7,268 nucleotides of DNA from Ruminococcus sp. (GTDB lineage Bacteria > Bacillota_A > Clostridia > Oscillospirales > Acutalibacteraceae). The position numbers were made by a program, and so were the translations under genes. The DNA is taken from the NCBI GenBank assembly GCA_017481395.1, contig JAFUPE010000048.1, positions 1-7,268 of the forward strand, read 5' to 3'. Each line of letters starts with the position of its first letter. Positions within the stretch are counted from its first letter, which is position 1. Below, one piece after another: positions 1 to 6,001 of the stretch. The notes beneath the pieces are model-generated. The model searched no databases, was not told the origin of the DNA, and worked only from the letters and a program-made list of their open reading frames with translations.

Positions 1-86
1 GAAGCAGAAACCATAGCTACTGTTGCCATTGCCATAATCAGAGCTGCTGCAAGAACAACGCTGATTACCTTCTTTGTCTTAGACAT
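1..86 (-). CDS. Secreted protein, N-terminal signal peptide only (partial)
   Basis: Only the first 28 codons and two bases are in the window; the gene continues beyond the left edge. The ATG is at 86-84, preceded by a near-perfect ribosome binding site (AAAGGAGG, 103-96) at 9 nt spacing. The peptide starts MSKTKK, a positively charged n-region. A hydrophobic, Ala/Val/Met-rich core follows at about residues 7-26, and then a V-S-A sequence at 26-28 that fits a signal peptidase I site. There is no cysteine, so this is not a lipoprotein signal. The gene has its own promoter about 45 bp upstream and is separated from the biotin operon by a terminator, so it is probably an independent unit. The mature protein cannot be identified from what is visible. 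The reading frame and secretion call are fairly sure; the function is unknown. Confidence 0.75.
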   Translation of the reverse strand, partial: MSKTKKVISVVLAAALIMAMATVAMVSA

Positions 87-129
87 AGTAAATTTCCTCC
101 TTTAATTTTATGCTTTTATAAGCAATACA

Positions 130-158
130 ATTATAAAACAAGCATTTTTAAAAATCAA
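130..158 (-). promoter_or_regulatory. Sigma-A-type promoter of the secreted-protein gene
   Basis: On the minus strand TTGATT (158-153) is followed after exactly 17 bp by a consensus TATAAT (135-130). Transcription would start near 123, giving a leader of about 37 nt that includes the AAAGGAGG site. The surrounding 104-200 stretch is very AT-rich, which could add UP-element-like activity. The call rests on motif match and spacing only. Confidence 0.65.
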
Positions 159-220
159 GTGTTTTTGCTTATTTTTTTGAATAAATTAAACTATATTTTG
201 CGGTTTTTTTCGTCATGTAT

Positions 221-240
221 GACAAAATGTTGATTTTGTC
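221..240. promoter_or_regulatory. 8-bp perfect inverted repeat upstream of the promoter (possible operator)
   Basis: GACAAAAT (221-228) and ATTTTGTC (233-240) are perfect inverted repeats around a 4-nt centre (GTTG). The element lies about 60 bp upstream of the -35 box of the left-edge gene. A smaller inverted repeat, GTCAT/ATGAC, sits beside it at 212-222. The arms are AT-rich and no T-tract follows immediately on either strand, so a protein-binding site is as likely as an RNA hairpin. Function is unproven. Confidence 0.35.
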
Positions 241-278
241 TAATTCTGTAATATTCATGTAACCCCTAATTAAAAATT

Positions 279-372
279 TGTTACCTATTTTCTGCAATTC
301 GGAACGGAGAAATCCGTCCCTTACAATAGAACACCAAACTTCCGACAAATTGCAGTTACATACTGTTACCTA
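279..372. repeat. Structured palindromic element between 9-bp direct repeats
   Basis: The 9-mer TGTTACCTA occurs at 279-287 and again at 364-372. Between the copies, CTGCAATT (292-299) pairs with AATTGCAG (348-355), and the adjoining CGGAA (300-304) can pair with TTCCG (340-344), with a 3-nt bulge (345-347). Inside lies a compact hairpin at 301-320 (ACGGA, GAAA loop, TCCGT). Read as minus-strand RNA, its stem extends to 8 bp with one G-U pair. It encodes no plausible protein. It may be a small dispersed palindromic repeat or a folded RNA segment. The inverted arms are not flush with the direct repeats, so a transposition origin is only a guess. Confidence 0.4.
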
Positions 373-402
373 AAACAAAAACCCCGCCGTTCAGCGAGGT
401 TT
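372..402 (-). terminator. Intrinsic terminator of the biotin operon
   Basis: On the minus strand AAACCTCGC (402-394) pairs with GCGGGGTTT (387-379) through a 6-nt loop, giving a 9-bp stem with one T-G wobble. The T-rich run TTTTTGTTTT follows, overlapping the last stem pairs. The wobble pairs only in the minus-strand transcript, which supports that direction. It lies about 65 bp after the stop codon of the OadA-type gene. Confidence 0.85.
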
Positions 403-426
403 CAGTTATATTACAGTTTTTTCAAA

Positions 427-468
427 GGCGGAACCGCCCTCGGGTGGCTAACCCGTGGCTAACGGGTT
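427..468 (-). other. Tandem GC-rich hairpins at the 3' end of the biotin operon mRNA
   Basis: Two stems precede the terminator. AACCCGT (450-456) and ACGGGTT (462-468) form a perfect 7-bp stem around GGCTA, and this stem includes two bases of the OadA-type stop codon. GGCGG (427-431) and CCGCC (434-438) form a second tight palindrome that extends with weaker pairs. The pentamer GGCTA occurs twice (446-450 and 457-461), and GGGT/ACCC offers an alternative stem at 442-454. Neither has a T-tract, so they look like 3' mRNA structure or repeat remnants rather than terminators. Confidence 0.4.
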
Positions 469-1867
469 ATACGGGGTAAATCTTCTGCTCGGCATCAAGC
501 ATATCGGGGTTTATACCAAGCTCAGAAGCCCTACGCTTTTTGAAGAAGTCGGCGGCTACCTTGGGGAACATTGCATAAGAGAGAACGTCCTCTTCCTGCT
601 GAACGTACTGTGCGGCTTCAGCCTTGAGCTTATCAAGCTCGGGAGCAATAAGGTCGGCTGGACGGCAATCCACAGGAGTCATATCGCCGATAATCTTCTT
701 TCTGAAGTCGGGGTCAATAGGCATTGGAGTTGTGCCGTACTTACCTGCAACCATATCCTTGAACTCGTTGGTGCACATTTTGTATCTTTCGCCTGTGATT
801 ACGTTGAACACAGCCTGAGTACCAACAATCTGAGACGAAGGAGTAACAATAGGAGGATAGCCTGAGACCTCACTAACTCTGGGAACTTCCATAAGCACCT
901 CGGTAAGCTGGTCCTCTTTACCCGCCTGCTTAAGCTGAGAAAGAAGATTTGAAAGCATACCGCCGGGAACCTGATAAATAAGAGCATTTGCATCTGTTGC
1001 AAGCATCTTGGGGTCAAGAAGACCTGCCTTGATGTACTTGTCACGTAATGTCATAAAGTAATCTCTTACTTTTGTAAGAGCCACAAGGTCAATACCTGTG
1101 TCGTACTCGGTGCCTGCAAGTGCGGCTACCATAGACTCGGTAGGTGCGTGTGATGTACCAAGAGCCAATGGGCTTATAGCGGTGTCAATCATATCGGCAC
1201 CAGCTTCGATACCCTTTAAGAGGCACATTGATGCAAGGCCTGAGGTGTAGTGAGTGTGCACCTGTAAGGGAAGGTCTACTTCCTTTTTAATAGCTTTAAC
1301 AAGCTTTTCGGTGTTATAGGGAGTTAAAAGAGCCGCCATATCCTTGATGCAGATAGTGTCTGCACCTGCATCGGCAATACGCTTTGCGTACTCTACATAA
1401 TATTCGTCGGTAAAAACAGGGCCTGTGGTGTAGCTGATAGCAACCTGAACCTCTGCTTTTTCCTTTTTAGCGGCGTTGATAGCACTCTTAAGGTTTTTGA
1501 TGTCATTAAGAGCATCGAAAATTCTTAAAATGTCGATACCGTTTGCAACACTTCTCTGAACGAAATACTCAAGCACATCGTCAGCATAGTGGCGGTAGCC
1601 AAGCATATTCTGACCGCGGAAAAGCATCTGAAGCTTTGTATTGGGGCAGTTGTCGCGGATAGTACGAAGTCTCTGCCAAGGGTCTTCGTTTAAAAAGCGA
1701 AGACAGGAGTCGAATGTTGCACCGCCCCAGCACTCTAATGAGTAAAAGCCGATTTTGTCAAGCTCGGGGAGAATGGGAAGCATCTCATCAAGCGTCATAC
1801 GAGTTGCCAAAAGAGACTGATGTGCGTCTCTTAAAGCGGTTTCGGTAATTTTAATTTTCTTAGCCAT
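467..1867 (-). CDS. oadA: Pyruvate/oxaloacetate carboxyltransferase (OadA / transcarboxylase 5S type)
   Basis: A 466-residue HMGL-like TIM barrel plus PYC/OADA conserved domain that moves a carboxyl group between oxaloacetate or pyruvate and biotin. Visible motifs are RDAHQS (13-18) with metal-ligand Asp14, ECWGGATFD (45-53), LFRGQN (82-87) and IKDMA (174-178) with Lys175 as the expected carbamylated lysine. The metal-ligand pair HTH is at 204-206, and PGGMLSNL (301-308) and TPSSQIVGTQAV (342-353) are also present. The protein ends with the barrel-associated C-terminal domain and has no biotinyl domain of its own; biotin is supplied by the next gene upstream. I chose ATG 1867 because AGGAGT (1880-1875) lies 7 nt before it and overlaps the upstream stop. 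The in-frame GTG at 1876 falls inside this site. It is the last gene of the operon, 12 nt after the carrier gene. It could serve as a decarboxylase alpha subunit or as a transcarboxylase 5S subunit. Confidence 0.93.
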   Translation of the reverse strand: MAKKIKITETALRDAHQSLLATRMTLDEMLPILPELDKIGFYSLECWGGATFDSCLRFLNEDPWQRLRTIRDNCPNTKLQMLFRGQNMLGYRHYADDVLEYFVQRSVANGIDILRIFDALNDIKNLKSAINAAKKEKAEVQVAISYTTGPVFTDEYYVEYAKRIADAGADTICIKDMAALLTPYNTEKLVKAIKKEVDLPLQVHTHYTSGLASMCLLKGIEAGADMIDTAISPLALGTSHAPTESMVAALAGTEYDTGIDLVALTKVRDYFMTLRDKYIKAGLLDPKMLATDANALIYQVPGGMLSNLLSQLKQAGKEDQLTEVLMEVPRVSEVSGYPPIVTPSSQIVGTQAVFNVITGERYKMCTNEFKDMVAGKYGTTPMPIDPDFRKKIIGDMTPVDCRPADLIAPELDKLKAEAAQYVQQEEDVLSYAMFPKVAADFFKKRRASELGINPDMLDAEQKIYPV

Positions 1868-1879
1868 TGGGTTCACTCC

Positions 1880-2266
1880 TTAAGAAAGAGTTACAATAGT
1901 TGCACCTGTCTCAACTGTTGCACCATTTGATACGTCAACACTTGAAACTGTGCCGTCCTGAGGAGCAGGAATTTCGTTTTCCATCTTCATAGCCTCTAAA
2001 ACTGCAACTGTGTCGCCCTTCTTAACCTGCTGACCAACGGAAACCTTAACAGAAAGGATTGTACCGGGCATAGGAGCAGCTACCTTTACAGAGCCCTGTG
2101 TGCCTGCAGGCTTAGGAGCCTCTGCAGGAGCAGCAGGAGCTGCGGGTGCGGCTGCAGGAGCTGCTACGGGAGCAGGAGCTGCGGCACGAGGAGCAGAAGA
2201 ACCGCTTACTTCTTCAACCTGAACGTCATAAGAAACACCATTTACTGTGATAATAAGATTTTTCAT
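1880..2266 (-). CDS. Biotin carboxyl carrier protein (1.3S / AccB-like)
   Basis: A 128-residue biotinyl carrier that shuttles the carboxyl group between the two carboxyltransferase subunits encoded on either side of it. Residues 1-20 form a short beta-rich N-terminal segment. An Ala/Pro-rich flexible linker follows at about 25-55, then a biotinyl/lipoyl domain at 58-128 with the biotinylation motif EAMKMENEI; the modified lysine is Lys94. The flanking APMPGTI (64-70) and the closing GATIVTLS are typical of the fold. ATG 2266 is preceded by GGAGGT (2280-2275) at 8 nt. The gene lies 36 nt after the carboxyltransferase gene, and its stop codon abuts the OadA-type gene's ribosome binding site, so the three are co-transcribed. 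Size and design resemble the 1.3S subunit of Propionibacterium transcarboxylase and the gamma/carrier subunits of sodium-pump decarboxylases. Confidence 0.95.
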   Translation of the reverse strand: MKNLIITVNGVSYDVQVEEVSGSSAPRAAAPAPVAAPAAAPAAPAAPAEAPKPAGTQGSVKVAAPMPGTILSVKVSVGQQVKKGDTVAVLEAMKMENEIPAPQDGTVSSVDVSNGATVETGATIVTLS

Positions 2267-2302
2267 TTCAATTTACCTCCGTAAGAGTAAGTAATTTATT
2301 AA

Positions 2303-3568
2303 TTAAACCGTAGTGTGCTTTTTGGGAAGTGCGGTTTCACGCTTTGAAGAAAGAATGTCAAGAGCACTTACGAGTCTTGCTCTTAAATTCTCTGCCGCTA
2401 CTACGTCATTGATGTAGCCGTTCTTTGCGGCAGTTAGTGCAGAAAGCTCGGTTGATGCATACTCTGCAATAATCTCATTCTGGTCCTTAATGGGAACACA
2501 CATTTTGTCGCCAAGCATAATATACGCAAAAGCTTCAGCCTTAATGGGAGAAACCACTGCACCGTCCAACGCCAACGTTGCATCAGCATTGCCTACCATT
2601 GCAAGGTACACAGCGCCCACAGCCTTACCTGTGATAACTGCAACCTTGGGAGTTGTAGCCTCGCTGTATGCAGAAAGAACCTTTTTAGCACCGCCTAAGC
2701 ATTTGAAGCCTTCGGCGTCAACAGCAGTAACAACGGGAATTGAGAAAGCATCGCAGAACTTAACGAACTTGGTAATGTTCTTAACGTCGGTCTTCTCTAA
2801 AACCTTACCTTTAGTCTCAACAACACCTACAACGTTGCCCTCAAGACGTGCAAAATACACAGCACTTGCTTCACTGCCCTTATAAAGCTCAAGGGTTGTG
2901 TTGGCATCAAATGATGACATAAAATCAGTTGCAAAATTCACCTCAACATCTAAAGCAGATGGAGTTAAAGCTAAGTTATTGGAGGGCAGATATGTAACAA
3001 GAGCCTTTGCAGCATCAATTGCACTTACCTCGTCTTTTTCGCAAATAGCACCACAATTGCAGGGCTTTGCGTTTGCATCCAGAGAAATTACTGCATCCTC
3101 GGTTTTAATAACAAAATCAGCATTGGACGCTAAAAGTGCAGTTGTGCCAACACAGTTGCCGAGCACTACTGAAACCTGAGGAACAACGCCGGAAAGCTTT
3201 GAAGAAAGCGAAAGAAGCCCGCCAAGAGCATCCAAAAGCATATTACCCTCTGCAAGTCTTGCACCCTTACTATTGTAGAAGCCCACAACAGGAGCACCGA
3301 TTTTAAGTGCAAGCTCATAAATGTAGGTAAGCTTTTTAGCCTGAGCTGTGCTCATTGCACCATCTGCCTCGGTAATGTCCTGACAGAAGGCACAAACTGC
3401 CATACCGTCAACATAGCCGTAACCGCAAACAGCCTCTGCAAGTGAAGCTTCACCGTATTGGGCATTTACCTCGGTAAATACACCGCCGTCGAAAAACTGC
3501 TCAAGGATAGCAACCGCCTTGTTATCGGCAGAGCGAGCCTTGACATTGTTGTTGTTTTCAATGCTCAT
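2303..3568 (-). CDS. Divergent, shortened acyl-CoA carboxyltransferase (12S / MmdA / PccB family)
   Basis: A 421-residue carboxyltransferase-domain protein; family members such as MmdA, PccB and 12S are usually about 510-520. The two crotonase-like halves are recognisable. The first has GYGYVDG (49-55), QDITEADGAMS (63-73), ALKIGAPVVGFYNSKGARLAEG (87-108) and GNCVGTTAL (137-145). The second has RLEGNVVGVV (241-250), FCDAFSIPVVTAVDAEGF (271-288), AYSEATTPKVAVITGKAVGAVYLAM (300-324) and a RARL...LPKKH tail. Changes from the family pattern: GPCAGGA has become GNCVGTT, the GEEV...GGA..H..SG segment is gone, and the PGFLPG..QE..GIIRHGAK loop is reduced to EGFKCLGGAKK. MGPEGA is also absent. ATG 3568 follows GGAGG at 6 nt. 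It is the first gene of the biotin operon. A CoA-dependent partner role is inferred; the acyl-CoA substrate cannot be told, and a degenerate structural subunit is possible. Confidence 0.85.
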   Translation of the reverse strand: MSIENNNNVKARSADNKAVAILEQFFDGGVFTEVNAQYGEASLAEAVCGYGYVDGMAVCAFCQDITEADGAMSTAQAKKLTYIYELALKIGAPVVGFYNSKGARLAEGNMLLDALGGLLSLSSKLSGVVPQVSVVLGNCVGTTALLASNADFVIKTEDAVISLDANAKPCNCGAICEKDEVSAIDAAKALVTYLPSNNLALTPSALDVEVNFATDFMSSFDANTTLELYKGSEASAVYFARLEGNVVGVVETKGKVLEKTDVKNITKFVKFCDAFSIPVVTAVDAEGFKCLGGAKKVLSAYSEATTPKVAVITGKAVGAVYLAMVGNADATLALDGAVVSPIKAEAFAYIMLGDKMCVPIKDQNEIIAEYASTELSALTAAKNGYINDVVAAENLRARLVSALDILSSKRETALPKKHTTV

Positions 3569-3613
3569 AAAAAACCTCCGTTAGAGTATGAATTAAGCAT
3601 AAATCCAAATTAT

Positions 3614-3642
3614 ATTATACTATCAAAATTTTATCTTTACAA
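3614..3642 (-). promoter_or_regulatory. Sigma-A-type promoter of the biotin operon
   Basis: On the minus strand TTGTAA (3642-3637) is followed after 17 bp by TATAAT (3619-3614). A second, overlapping TATAAT (3614-3609) has no matching -35. Transcription would start near 3607, giving a leader of about 39 nt before the carboxyltransferase ATG. No convincing terminator separates this site from the GNAT-like gene upstream, so read-through from the sporulation-type cluster is also possible. Confidence 0.6.
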
Positions 3643-3674
3643 GTGAATTTACATTAATTTTACAATGTTTTGTA

Positions 3675-4097
3675 TTAATCTGTATCTTTTTTTGTGTTAC
3701 AGCAACAGGTATTTGAGAAAAGCTTGTTGAGGTATAGTACCAAAAAGTCGCCACTATTTATAAACTCAAACTTTTTAAGCAAGTCAAAATACGACTTGTC
3801 CCTGACACAAAGCGACCAGCAATCTTTATTGAATGCATAAGAGCCTGCGGCACGAAGGAGAATTTCAACCAAACCAAGCTCGTTAGCATTAAGCGGAGCA
3901 AATTCTTTTCCCTCTTCCCTTTTTAAAGGCTTGTCTATAGAAAGGCTCATATCTAAAATTTCATATGTAGATTTGAAAGGAGCCATTGCGATAAAGCCGA
4001 TTTCTTTTTCTTCTTCACGCATTATAAGGTAAGCGGCATTTTCTCGTCCGTACTGATTAATAAGCTCCTGACTATCTGTGGGTTTTACTGTAATCAA
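3675..4097 (-). CDS. Small GNAT-like protein, divergent
   Basis: A 140-residue protein with the outline of an acetyltransferase (GNAT) fold. A strand pair (AAYLIMREEEKEIGFIAMAP, 21-40) is followed by EILDMSLSI (46-54), an LVEILLRAAGSYAFNKDC helix region (76-93) and a final KKFEFINSGDFLVLYL strand (108-123). The acetyl-CoA pyrophosphate-binding Q/R-x-x-G-x-G/A motif is not visible, so catalytic activity is doubtful. The tail carries three consecutive cysteines (131-133) before NTKKDTD, which is odd. The start is TTG 4097: a stop codon immediately precedes it in frame, AAGGTG (4109-4104) lies 6 nt upstream, and the first ATG comes only at residue 26. It follows the RluB gene by 16 nt and is probably its last co-transcribed partner. 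The coding call is good; the family assignment is tentative and the substrate unknown. Confidence 0.65.
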   Translation of the reverse strand: MITVKPTDSQELINQYGRENAAYLIMREEEKEIGFIAMAPFKSTYEILDMSLSIDKPLKREEGKEFAPLNANELGLVEILLRAAGSYAFNKDCWSLCVRDKSYFDLLKKFEFINSGDFLVLYLNKLFSNTCCCNTKKDTD

Positions 4098-4113
4098 TTA
4101 TATCACCTTAATA

Positions 4114-4857
4114 TTATCTTATATGTCTTGAGGGATTGGGGTCAGCAGTTAATTTCTTCACTTCATCTGCTGTCAAGTCACGCCAATCGCCCTGCTTAAG
4201 CATTCCGAGCTTTACCTGACCTATGGCTACTCTTTTAAGCCTTGCGACTTCAAGGCCGAGCATTTCGCACATACGTCTAATCTGGCGGTTTCTGCCCTCA
4301 CGAAGTACTATTTCAAGAACGGTTCTGCCCTCTTCTTTTTTAACAACTCTTACCTCTGCCGGAGCAGTTTTTCTTCCGTCAAGCATCATACCTGTCTCGA
4401 AGGTAACAATCTGCTCCTCGGTAATACCCGGGCGGATTGTAACGCGGTAAACCTTGTAAATGTCCTTTTTAGGATGAGTAATAAGGTTTGCAAACTCGCC
4501 GTCATTAGTAAAAAGAAGCATACCCTCGCTGTCTTTATCAAGTCTGCCTACAGGATAAACTCGCTCAGGAATATCCTTAATAAGCTCGGCAACGCAACGT
4601 CTGCCACGCTCGTCGTTCATAGTTGTAATAAAGCCGCGGGGCTTGTGAAGCATAATATATCTGTGCTTGGGTTTCGCGGCGGCGGTGACACGCTTGCCGT
4701 TTACAAATACCTTATCCTTATAAGGGTCAACTTTGTCGCCGATTTGTGCGATTTTTCCGTTTACCTTTACAGAGCCCGCGTTTATCAGCTCCTCGCTTTT
4801 TCTTCTTGAGGCAACTCCGCAGTCTGCAAGCATTTTCTGAAGTCGTACTAAAGCCAT
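4114..4857 (-). CDS. rluB: Ribosomal large-subunit pseudouridine synthase, RluB family
   Basis: A 247-residue RsuA/RluB/RluE/RluF-family enzyme that isomerises a uridine to pseudouridine in rRNA; in Bacillus subtilis and E. coli RluB acts on 23S rRNA. An S4 RNA-binding domain occupies about residues 3-60 (RLQKMLADCGVASRRKSEELI, then VKVNG). The catalytic domain has the signature GRLDKDSEGMLLFTNDG (104-120) with catalytic Asp107, LREGRNRQIRRMCE (185-198) and RLKRVAIG (206-213). Length and domain order are normal. It starts at ATG 4857, only 5 nt after the carboxypeptidase stop, with a weak AGGGAC site (4871-4866) inside the end of that gene, suggesting translational coupling. B. subtilis also has rluB a few genes downstream of dacB, which fits this neighbourhood. 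The exact target uridine is inferred from family; a closely related small-subunit synthase is the main alternative. Confidence 0.93.
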   Translation of the reverse strand: MALVRLQKMLADCGVASRRKSEELINAGSVKVNGKIAQIGDKVDPYKDKVFVNGKRVTAAAKPKHRYIMLHKPRGFITTMNDERGRRCVAELIKDIPERVYPVGRLDKDSEGMLLFTNDGEFANLITHPKKDIYKVYRVTIRPGITEEQIVTFETGMMLDGRKTAPAEVRVVKKEEGRTVLEIVLREGRNRQIRRMCEMLGLEVARLKRVAIGQVKLGMLKQGDWRDLTADEVKKLTADPNPSRHIR

Positions 4858-4862
4858 ATTTT

Positions 4863-5984
4863 TCAGTCCCTATTAAAAATTGCTGATATCAGCCTTATAA
4901 AAAAGTTAGGCTGAGGTTTTTCGTTGACGGAGTATGCAACCTTTAAGTCTGTTTCAGCGATTAAAGCTCCGTCCAAAGTATATGTAATTTTGCCAATCGT
5001 ATCACCCTTATTTACGGGAGCAAAGACAAAATTTGGCAAATAAATATTTTTTTCAATGTCGTGTATACGGTTTGCAGGCACACTTACACTTAAAGCTTCG
5101 TCGGCACTTGCCGTAAAAAAGTCCTGCTCACCGCCCGAAAGCTTTATTTCAAAGGCTGTGCTTCTTTCGTCAAGCTTAACCTTTGTGTAAAGAGAAAAAC
5201 CATACTCATACAGAGCCTTGTGGTCATTCCAATCGTCAGGGGCATTAAGGGTTACCGCAATAAGACTTACACCGTCCTTTTCGGCCGATGTTACCAAGCA
5301 TCTGCCTGCGGCTTCGGTATAGCCTGTCTTGCCACCTGTGCAATAGCTGTAGCTTTTCAAAAGGCGGTTGTGATTGGCATAGGTAGTGCTTTTGTCCTCG
5401 GGATATACAAATTCCACCGTCTTTTCGGCGGAAGCCGAAAGCTCCTTAAAGCTCTCATTTTTCACAGCCTCAGCCATTAGAAGTGCCATATCATAGGCAG
5501 TTGAATAATGCTCCTCGTCGTCAAGTCCGCTTGGCGTTACGAAATGCGTATTATTCATTCTTATCGCTTTCGCCTTGTTGTTCATAAGCGTTGCAAAATT
5601 TTCGTAGCTTTTGCCTAAATAAAGGGCGGCGGCATTAGCGGCATCGTTACCAGACGCCATCATCATACCTGCGGCAAGGTCGGTAAGCCGCAGCTTGTCG
5701 CCTATCTTCAAATACATCGAACTGCCTTCGGCAATCATATCTTCGGTAAAGGTGACAACTGCGTTTTCTTTTTCAGCTTCTTCCAAAGCTAAAAGGGTAG
5801 TCATAATTTTTGTGGTGCTTGCCATTTTCAGCTTTTTGTTTTCACTGCTTGCAGACAGCACAACGCCTGTGTCAGCGTCAATAAGCACATGAGCCTCGGC
5901 AGATGTACCTACAGCGTAGGTATCAAAAGCACAAACAGAAAACATCACATAAAAGCATATAATAACAGCACACAGTTTTTTCAT
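4863..5984 (-). CDS. Secreted D-alanyl-D-alanine carboxypeptidase (DacB/DacF type, peptidase S11)
   Basis: A 373-residue penicillin-binding protein that removes the terminal D-Ala from peptidoglycan stem peptides outside the membrane. Residues 1-24 form a signal peptide (MKKL start, hydrophobic core, likely cleavage after DTYA). The three active-site motifs are all present: S-T-T-K at 56-59 (nucleophile Ser56), S-G-N at 111-113 and K-T-G at 219-221. A C-terminal beta-sandwich (about 280-355) follows, then a short amphipathic FFIRLISAIF helix (361-370) suited to membrane attachment. I chose ATG 5984 because AGGGGT (5996-5991) sits 6 nt upstream and a proper signal peptide starts there. The in-frame TTG at 6014 has no ribosome binding site and would lie within a strong hairpin. 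Position between ytfJ and rluB suggests a role in spore cortex maturation, as for B. subtilis DacB, but vegetative DacA/DacF-like function cannot be excluded. Confidence 0.93.
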   Translation of the reverse strand: MKKLCAVIICFYVMFSVCAFDTYAVGTSAEAHVLIDADTGVVLSASSENKKLKMASTTKIMTTLLALEEAEKENAVVTFTEDMIAEGSSMYLKIGDKLRLTDLAAGMMMASGNDAANAAALYLGKSYENFATLMNNKAKAIRMNNTHFVTPSGLDDEEHYSTAYDMALLMAEAVKNESFKELSASAEKTVEFVYPEDKSTTYANHNRLLKSYSYCTGGKTGYTEAAGRCLVTSAEKDGVSLIAVTLNAPDDWNDHKALYEYGFSLYTKVKLDERSTAFEIKLSGGEQDFFTASADEALSVSVPANRIHDIEKNIYLPNFVFAPVNKGDTIGKITYTLDGALIAETDLKVAYSVNEKPQPNFFIRLISAIFNRD

Positions 5985-6001
5985 AAAAACACCCCTGTAA
6001 A

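Noticed and set aside
279..372. Miniature transposon with target-site duplication
   Set aside because: The inverted arms start 4 nt inside one direct repeat and 8 nt inside the other and are only 8 bp before a bulge, so the structure of a defined transposable element is not met; kept only as a repeat candidate.
455..865. Plus-strand open frame of 136 codons opposite the OadA-type gene
   Set aside because: It lies antisense to strongly conserved coding sequence, has no ribosome binding site or recognisable protein pattern, and is best explained as a shadow frame. The same holds for the other plus-strand frames at 2490-3179, 4223-4809 and 5220-6399.
799..1044. Second minus-strand frame within the OadA-type gene
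   Set aside because: It overlaps the conserved OadA frame in another phase, is rich in Leu/Arg without domain pattern, and has no supporting start signals.
1868..1876. GTG start nine bases upstream for the OadA-type gene
   Set aside because: The GTG falls within the AGGAGT ribosome binding site, which is correctly spaced for the ATG at 1867.
3569..3674. Terminator between the GNAT-like gene and the biotin operon
   Set aside because: Only weak AT stems such as TACAA/TTGTA are present and no T-tract follows, so no terminator is called.
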